Source: Pseudomonadota bacterium
GTDB taxonomy: Bacteria; Pseudomonadota; Gammaproteobacteria; Steroidobacterales; Steroidobacteraceae
Length of the DNA stretch: 49,117 nucleotides
Direction of reading: 5' to 3'
Assembly (NCBI GenBank): GCA_023391815.1
Contig: JAEWAF010000008.1
Coordinates: 1-49,117, forward strand
Part shown: piece after piece, positions 44,706-49,117 of the stretch
Layout of the letters: each line of letters opens with the position of its first letter
How positions within the stretch are numbered: the stretch's first letter is position 1
Notes under the pieces: model-generated
The model's database searches: none
The model's input: only the letters and a program-made list of their open reading frames with translations
Told to the model about the DNA's origin: nothing
Program-made: the position numbers and the translations under genes

Positions 44706-45681
44706 GGAAATCCACTCCTGAGCGTTGTTGTTCTACATACTTTATTACACGCTTCTTGCTCAAAAGACCATATCGCCCCTGATCGCCTTTCGAAACAATT
44801 AAAAGCCAACCTCACTTCAGACAATGCAGCGAGGCATTACCAGCTGTTGCTGTTCCGGCGCCGGCGAACGGCAGCATTCCTGGCCATAAGTGGACGGCGG
44901 CAACTGTGGATGAGAGTTTCGAAGAAACGCGCAGCTCCAAACTATCGATCGCGACTGGCCTGGCAATGAAACGCACGGTTTGAGGTTCTCCTGGTTCGCG
45001 CGCTCGCACGGCGCCTGGCTGAAGCCGGGCCTAACGCAAGCGCTGTACGCACCGCAATAAATCAGCTGATGGCCGCCGGCACGCCACGGAAGGGGCCAAT
45101 TCTCAGCGCCTTACGGCACTCTGCCCTCGCGCAGGCTGGATCTTGATCTCCAAAGGGCTCGCGCCCAGACCACTAGATCGGCCTGCGATGATGTTTGAGG
45201 CCAGCTAGCACCGACCAGCCCTAGATCACACTAGCGTCGTACTACAGACTCGGCCAGCGCAGAACTTTGATAGGAGCGCCCGCAGGGATGATGCTTGCGG
45301 CACGATTGCTCTGCTCAGGAGAGCGACCAGAATCTTTGCAGCGTTTATTCCAGGCAGCCTGTCGCTTTCGCTTATCAGCGAACGGTGCAACGAACTCGTC
45401 GAGCTTGCCATTCATATCACCGAATCTGCCAAGGCCCCTATCCAGTGTCAAGGTGAACCTCACCCTACATCCGGCATTCGCGGCCTACAAAATTATCAAC
45501 CAAACTCAGGGACATAGGTGAAAGCTGATGATCTAGTGACGATCACCAGGCGTGCTAGCAGATCTCAGTCCGGCGGGCAAGCAACAAACCGATCGAGCCG
45601 ATTTCCGATTCATTGTCGCCGATCCGCCGCGGCGAAAAGCAGACTCCTCCTCGCGTGGCATGTCGCCACAGAGGTTTCCGA
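44706..45681. other. Gene-poor stretch upstream of the TIR operon
   Basis: About 975 bases containing the TIR operon's promoter region, one doubtful ORF at 45,242-45,463 and overlapping short open frames in several phases, such as a plus-strand frame reading GLRFSWFARSHGAWLKPGLTQALYAPQ near 44,980-45,060. The shifting frames suggest decayed genes, but I recognise none of them. Confidence 0.4.
45242..45463 (-). CDS. Doubtful small ORF (73 aa)
   Basis: GTG-started frame reading MRFTLTLDRGLGRFGDMNGKLDEFVAPFADKRKRQAAW...IPAGAPIKVLRWPSL. Composition is protein-like, but there is no recognised family, and the ribosome binding site is weak. It could be a gene or the last piece of a decayed one. Confidence 0.3.
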   Translation of the reverse strand: MRFTLTLDRGLGRFGDMNGKLDEFVAPFADKRKRQAAWNKRCKDSGRSPEQSNRAASIIPAGAPIKVLRWPSL

Positions 45682-45888
45682 ATGTCTGTTGATAGCCCCG
45701 AAGCAAACCGCCGCATTCTGCGTCGGCCAGAAGTTGAAGCCCGGTGCGGATTCAAGCGTGCGCATCTCTACAAACTGATCGACGAGGGCAAGTTTCCTCG
45801 CCCGGTCCGAATCGGCGTCCGAGCAGTTGGTTGGGACTCCGTTGAGGTAGATCAATGGATCGCCGACCAGTTGCAGCGGCGAAGCTAA
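45682..45888 (+). CDS. AlpA-family regulator, second copy
   Basis: 68-aa MerR-like helix-turn-helix protein: RILRRPEVEARCGFKRAHLYKLIDEGKFPRPVRIGVRAVGWDSVEVDQWIADQL, a textbook AlpA pattern. I chose ATG 45682 (MSVDSPEANRR) with GAGGT seven bases upstream; the frame opens 23 codons earlier without homology. Its last four bases overlap the end of the convergent integrase. Confidence 0.88.
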   Translation: MSVDSPEANRRILRRPEVEARCGFKRAHLYKLIDEGKFPRPVRIGVRAVGWDSVEVDQWIADQLQRRS

Positions 45889-46784
45889 CCATTGCGGACA
45901 TAAACGCTCGCGACGTAGCGCCCGCGACCATCACCGTGGCCGAGATCCAGGGAGGTCGCGATGCGCGCCTCCCGCTCACTCAAGCCTTCATTGCGATACG
46001 CCTGCATACGCTCCTCCGCGAATGCGTAGCGGGCAGCGTGACTTTGGACCCCGGCTCGGCCGCAGAATCTGCTATACACGCGCACCGCTTGTTCCAGTCC
46101 GGTGGTTTCAACGCCCTTGGCGCAAGCCAAGAGATAGACTCGTCCACTGGCTTCCAATATCTCCAACGCTCGCCGCACAGCTGCCAGCGCGCGCCCCACA
46201 TCCGGAGGACGTACATCGCGCATGCGTCCGCCTTTGGGGCCCTCGATTATCCGCGCATAGCCTCGCTCGGTAAGTTCGCGGTGCAAGCGGAGAAGCGTAT
46301 CGCTCCGGCCGGCACGGACAGCTTCGACTGCGCGAAGTCCAAGTGCTCGCTGCATCTCCAAAAGTACGCCCATGTCCGGCCTGCCCAATCGCTCCCCGCG
46401 TTCCTGAAACGCCCGAAGCACGGCGTCCGACAAAGGCTCTTTGGTGCCCTTGCGGCTGCCCTGCGCAATCCCGAGTGATCGATTGCTGTACGCGGGATTG
46501 TCCGCCAGCCCCTGTTTTCCGATCTGCCTCAATACCGCACGAAGATGGCCCATCTCTTTTGCTAGCGTGCGCCTTCCGATGCCGTTCTCTCTTCGGTAGT
46601 GGATGTACGCCTCCACATGTTTGCCGCCGATCTGCGCCGCGCAGTGAATTCCGTAGTTCAGCGCCCGCATCGCTTCGGCAAAGTTCTTGAATGTCCCGCT
46701 CCGCGACTCCTGCGTGAGATGCGCACGCGCCAATAGATAGTTGATCCTCTGAAGATCCGCCTGCAACTCAGTCTTCTTACTCAT
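45885..46784 (-). CDS. Tyrosine recombinase of the Integrase_1-like type
   Basis: 299-aa integrase of a different family from the two P4-type enzymes. The N-terminal SAM-like half carries TFKNFAEAMRALNYGIHC...IHYRRENGIGRRTLAKEMGHLRAVLRQIGK. The catalytic half has R in LGLRAVEAVRAG, the hairpin lysine in IIEGPKGGRMRDVRP, H-x-x-R in QSHAARYAFAEERM, and His and Tyr in LDLGHGDGRGRYVASVYV. ATG 46784 is preferred because GGAGGAG precedes it by about five bases. Related enzymes occur in integrative conjugative elements and islands. Confidence 0.88.
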   Translation of the reverse strand: MSKKTELQADLQRINYLLARAHLTQESRSGTFKNFAEAMRALNYGIHCAAQIGGKHVEAYIHYRRENGIGRRTLAKEMGHLRAVLRQIGKQGLADNPAYSNRSLGIAQGSRKGTKEPLSDAVLRAFQERGERLGRPDMGVLLEMQRALGLRAVEAVRAGRSDTLLRLHRELTERGYARIIEGPKGGRMRDVRPPDVGRALAAVRRALEILEASGRVYLLACAKGVETTGLEQAVRVYSRFCGRAGVQSHAARYAFAEERMQAYRNEGLSEREARIATSLDLGHGDGRGRYVASVYVRNG

Positions 46785-46800
46785 CACTCCTCCTCACTCG

Positions 46801-47640
46801 TTACTTCGATCCGCACATCCGGGCAATCCCGGCAGGAAACATTTCCTGCCTTCTTCCATCGCGAACGGCCGGATGTGCTTGTCCGGCCTGTTGAGTTTCG
46901 TGGCCTCACCACAGCACGTGCCGGTGGCATGTGCTGTAGCTCGCGCTTGAGCGCGAGATCGAGGCTGCCCTTGGCGGGCCGCTCGCGGTGGCTGACATCG
47001 ACGGAAGGAGCTTCGTTGCGAAGCTATGGTTGATTGCGTCCGTTGCAGAAGCGGTGTCACTTTCCCGCATTGGTGAAATGCGTTGCGGTGACAGTAGGTT
47101 GCGGCAGTGGGCCGTGTGCGTCACTCTCCCGGCTTCGCCGAAGACAGTGACGCACGCGTAGAGGAATGCTGCTGTTGGCGCAGCTCTGTGTAGTTACGTT
47201 GTTAGAAGAATAGTTGCCGCAGGAGTCCACCGCTGGACAGCGGATTGGAGAAGAAAGGCGTGAGCGCCCGAGTGATGAGTCATGAACCACAGCCTGGTTG
47301 GCCGCGCAGCTCTGCCTGGTCTAAAGCTGCTTTGGGTTGCCTGCAAACGCAGGCGGGGTTACGACGATGCCCTCGTCGTCAGGGAATAATCGTCGAGGTC
47401 AAGAATGCGCCAGCGGCTAGCGATCTGCAAACTATCGTCATGAGTCCGCGCGGGCTGTGCCTGCTGAGTTCCGCCGAAGGCCGCGCGGCAGCGATTGACG
47501 ATTCCGGTGGCTGAACTTTGCGCAGGCGCGGCTTCAAGATCGCAATTTGCGATTTTGGACGTTCAGCGCCGCGACGACGCGGGAGGGTCGTTCCCTCCCC
47601 TCTCCTTGGAAAACCTTCTTGATTCGGTCGGGCGAACCAC
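46801..47640 (+). ncRNA. Hairpin-dense non-coding region, candidate large structured RNA
   Basis: About 840 bases without a convincing gene, packed with hairpins. Examples: GGCAGGAAA-CA-TTTCCTGCC (46831-46850); GGCCGGA/TCCGGCC (46867-46888); a 12-bp stem ACAGCACGTGCC/GGCATGTGCTGT (46911-46937); CTCGCGC/GCGCGAG (46940-46957); AGCTTCG/CGAAGCT (47009-47025); a 13-bp stem closing at 47113-47158 with an inner CGGC-TTC-GCCG; GCCTGC/GCAGGC (47339-47354); ACGACGA/TCGTCGT (47361-47379); AAGATCGCA/TGCGATTTT (47536-47556); GGGAGGG/CCCTCCC (47581-47599). Three stems contain one imperfect position each; all three are G-U pairs only if the plus strand is the RNA. No family is recognised. Confidence 0.45.
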
Positions 47641-47648
47641 CGCCGTCG

Positions 47649-47936
47649 CTATGCAACTTGCCCTGACTCGATGGGCCGGATTCTTGGCCGCTTTTTCTTC
47701 TGGGCATGCCATAGATCATAGGCCACTTGCATGCGCATCCAAGTCTCTGCCGAGCCGCCAAGCGCTGCGGCAAGTCGAATCGCCAATTCAGCGCTCACGG
47801 CCGCCCGACTGTTGACCACGCGAGTGAGCGCGACGCGGGAAACGCTGAGCCGCTTGGGGAACTCCGTCAGGGTCATCTCGCGCAGTACGGTGTCCTGCAG
47901 GACGCTTCCGGGATGGGGCGGGTTGTGCATCTTCAT
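47649..47936 (-). CDS. HigA-type antitoxin (VapI-like XRE), apparently orphan
   Basis: 95-aa protein: MHNPPHPGSVLQDTVLREMTLTEFPKRLSVSRVALTRVVNSRAAVSAELAIRLAAALGGSAETWMRMQVAYDLWHAQ, the standard HigA fold, which represses its own operon and neutralises the HigB mRNA interferase. HigB normally lies just upstream; the 240 bases upstream (47,937-48,176) hold only hairpins, and none follows. The C-terminus is basic (KKKRPRIRP). No ribosome binding site is evident. Confidence 0.85.
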   Translation of the reverse strand: MKMHNPPHPGSVLQDTVLREMTLTEFPKRLSVSRVALTRVVNSRAAVSAELAIRLAAALGGSAETWMRMQVAYDLWHAQKKKRPRIRPIESGQVA

Positions 47937-48021
47937 ACAATGTTTGCTCTGCTGGCAGATGGCAATTTCGCTGTTGATCCCTATAATCGTCGCATTCCCC
48001 CGCCGGGCTGCGGACGGCGGA

Positions 48022-48054
48022 AAAAGGGGCTAAGCCTTCGGGTTGGCCCCTTTC
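48022..48054 (-). terminator. Rho-independent terminator of the second XRE module
   Basis: GGGGC-TAAGCC-TTCG-GGTTGG-CCCC forms a stem with a UUCG loop; on the minus strand it is followed by TTTTT (48026-48022), on plus by TTTCCCTTT. It lies downstream of the minus-strand operon that ends at 48177 and could work in both directions. Confidence 0.7.
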
Positions 48055-48073
48055 CCTTTCTAGGCTCCTGTAG

Positions 48074-48103
48074 AACGGCCTCAGACAATCGTCGGAGGCC
48101 GTT
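48074..48103. terminator. Second hairpin near the same junction
   Basis: Nine-base arms AACGGCCTC and GAGGCCGTT flank a 12-base loop. The plus strand continues TTAGTC and there is no T-run on minus. It may be a tandem terminator with the previous hairpin. Confidence 0.45.
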
Positions 48104-48176
48104 TAGTCATTGACCGACTTCCGTGCGGTCCCTTACCCCTCCCCATTTCAAATGCGCGTCCCGCCCTTCGTTGCCA

Positions 48177-48383
48177 TCATTCGGCGCCGCCTTGCGCGGC
48201 AAAGTACGCAGTGAGCGCCTCCATCACCTCTTCGACCAGCGTTCGAGCCGTCCGGATGACAGACGCGATGGCGCCGGGGTAGCGCTCGATGTTCTCCGGT
48301 TGCACCAAGTCTTCCGCGACCTTGAGGAGGTCGCTTGCTTGCTTCAGACAGACGAGTTCATCCGTGATCGGCCGGGGCGTCAT
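48177..48383 (-). CDS. Small helical protein, last ORF of the second XRE module (68 aa)
   Basis: ATG 48383 overlaps the XRE stop as ATGA. MTPRPITDELVCLKQASDLLKVAEDLVQPENIERYPGAIASVIRTARTLVEEVMEALTAYFAAQ reads as two or three amphipathic helices. I do not recognise a family. The first module has no counterpart after its XRE gene; there the HicB-like gene follows on the other strand. Confidence 0.6.
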   Translation of the reverse strand: MTPRPITDELVCLKQASDLLKVAEDLVQPENIERYPGAIASVIRTARTLVEEVMEALTAYFAAQGGAE

Positions 48384-48757
48384 CGCGCACCTCCCCGACG
48401 GCGGTTGCTGTCTTCGAGTACATCGATTATCCGAATGACGAAGCGCTGCTGCGTTTTGGAGAGCGCCTGCAGCCGCCCCGCGTGCCTCACACAACGCGGT
48501 GATAGTCGCCCCTCCGGCACGCGTACCGGCTTGGACAGGGCGACCATTTCCTCAACCGAGACCGCGAATATCTTCGCCAGCTTGGAAAGCACGAGCACGG
48601 ATATCCTTCGTTCACCGAGTTCGTATGCAAACACGGCCTGCTGAGAGACGCCTGTAGCTCTCGCCAACTCAGCTTGCGTCATGCCGCGCGCCTTTCGCAT
48701 CACCGCGACCCGAGCACCGAGCGCTTTGAAGTAGGCGCGGCTTTCTTGCTTCATCAT
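48380..48757 (-). CDS. XRE-family transcriptional regulator (module copy 2)
   Basis: 125-aa paralogue of the regulator at 35,553-35,918. The N-terminal helix-turn-helix is LGARVAVMRKARGMTQAELARATGVSQQAVFAYELGERRISVLVLSKLAKIFAV, and the shared C-terminal part is EGRLSPRCVRHAGRLQALSKTQQRFVIRIIDVLED. Start and stop both overlap neighbours in ATGA. The two copies differ at many residues, so they diverged long ago or arrived separately. Confidence 0.9.
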   Translation of the reverse strand: MMKQESRAYFKALGARVAVMRKARGMTQAELARATGVSQQAVFAYELGERRISVLVLSKLAKIFAVSVEEMVALSKPVRVPEGRLSPRCVRHAGRLQALSKTQQRFVIRIIDVLEDSNRRRGGAR

Positions 48758-48978
48758 GGCCGCACCTCCGGCTCGATCTCAGACGCGATGAAGCTCACCG
48801 CATCCGCCACGTCCTCGACCATCTCCACGACTACGCTGACCGCGTCGGCCAGACTGAATTTGAAATCCTCCTCGTACTCTGCGACGTACTGGATACATGC
48901 CAGGACAGCAGCAGCCTTCTGCAGACGCCGAACCTGACAGTTAAGACGCTCCCTTACCGAATCCTCTTGGTCGCTCAT
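48754..48978 (-). CDS. Small acidic helical protein of the second XRE module (74 aa)
   Basis: MSDQEDSVRERLNCQVRRLQKAAAVLACIQYVAEYEEDFKFSLADAVSVVVEMVEDVADAVSFIASE: an acidic, Ala/Val-rich helical protein without recognised family. It stands where the 84-aa protein stands in copy 1 and shares its SLADxxxVxxxxxE pattern. Overlaps on both sides indicate translational coupling. Confidence 0.6.
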   Translation of the reverse strand: MSDQEDSVRERLNCQVRRLQKAAAVLACIQYVAEYEEDFKFSLADAVSVVVEMVEDVADAVSFIASEIEPEVRP

Positions 48979-49055
48979 GCCGACCCACCCAGCCGCCCGA
49001 CAATGGGCGGCAGATAGGCATCGGCCGGCAACCGGATAGAATCACCCGTAACCAT
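48975..49055 (-). CDS. 26-aa leader ORF of the second XRE module
   Basis: ATG 49055 with AGAGGTG upstream encodes MVTGDSIRLPADAYLPPI and eight more residues; its TGA overlaps the next ATG as ATGA. Too short to judge on its own, but the arrangement and the upstream DNA match the 49-aa ORF of copy 1 (GTGCGAGTCATGG versus GTGCAAGTCATGG). It could be a leader peptide driving coupled translation. Confidence 0.45.
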   Translation of the reverse strand: MVTGDSIRLPADAYLPPIVGRLGGSA

Positions 49056-49117
49056 GACTCGCACCTCTGCTGTGCTGTTGTGGCCAGGCCGTCGCCGGGG
49101 GTTTAAGCACCGGCGCC

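Larger units (their letters stand above)
40040..49117. mobile_element. Composite accessory region with two more integrases
   Basis: Region right of the second att copy: a P4-type integrase, parD remnant, lower-GC defence-like cargo, AlpA, a third integrase, hairpin-rich DNA, HigA-like gene and the mirror XRE module. I found no further full copy of the att core, so the limits of any second element cannot be fixed and the right end is probably outside the window. It may be two elements nested or joined. Confidence 0.5.

Noticed and set aside
46600..46630. Possible further att copy (ACGCCTCCAC)
   Set aside because: Only nine or ten bases match and it lies inside the third integrase gene; chance similarity in GC-rich DNA.
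46801..47640. Hairpins considered as integron attC sites or a group II intron
   Set aside because: No cassettes between stems and no attC-like core sites; no intron-encoded reverse transcriptase and no domain V-like 34-base hairpin found.
47245..47815. Plus-strand frames of 89 and 106 aa within the hairpin region
   Set aside because: No ribosome binding site, mixed composition, and they run through the strongest stems; no family resemblance.

Overview
The window is high-GC chromosomal DNA from a gammaproteobacterium. Gene order and sequence point to a Xanthomonadales/Nevskiales/Steroidobacter-like lineage: secG, tRNA-Leu and a nuo operon with separate nuoC and nuoD; hrcA-grpE-dnaK-dnaJ followed by dapB-carAB-greA; recN/fur/bamE/rnfH/ratA/smpB/ssrA; tmRNA tag ANDDNYALAA. 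This placement is inference from gene content, not a phylogeny.

Positions 1-34,982 are dense core genome. From left to right: complex I genes nuoL (cut by the window edge) to nuoA on the minus strand; tRNA-Leu(GAG) and secG; tpiA, glmM, folP and ftsH; rlmE divergent from yhbY with overlapping start codons; a DUF4149-type membrane protein with a degenerate ~40-bp repeat array in front of it; greA, carB, carA, dapB, dnaJ, dnaK, grpE and hrcA; then nadK and recN on plus, convergent fur, bamE, rnfH-ratA, smpB and the tmRNA gene ssrA. Most neighbours are a few bases apart or overlap by 4 bases. Several real starts are TTG or GTG (ftsH, glmM, greA).

Positions 34,983-49,117 are an accessory integration hot spot at the 3' end of ssrA. 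The last bases of tmRNA plus two flanking bases (34,969-34,984) recur exactly at 40,024-40,039, just upstream of a tyrosine integrase. They bound a ~5.05-kb element: a three-ORF module ending in an XRE regulator, a lone HicB-like protein, an orphan topoisomerase VI-A/Spo11-like protein, a winged-helix replication-initiator candidate whose own coding sequence carries five iterons, a small ORF, an AlpA-type regulator and the integrase. It looks like a minimal satellite or replicating integrative element with no visible packaging or capsid genes.

Right of the second att copy come another P4-type integrase, a parD antitoxin pseudogene with an apparent 7-bp deletion, and a lower-GC cargo block that looks like anti-phage defence: a YSQ-motif protein, a Rossmann/TIR-like protein with a zinc ribbon, and a TIR (ThsB-like) plus membrane protein pair. 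Then follow a second AlpA, a third integrase, an ~840-base ORF-poor region packed with hairpins that may be a large structured RNA, an orphan HigA-like antitoxin, and a second, mirror-oriented copy of the XRE module at the window end.

Most noteworthy: the ssrA element with iterons inside its initiator gene coupled to an orphan Spo11-like protein, the duplicated four-ORF XRE module, and the hairpin-rich region at 46,801-47,640.
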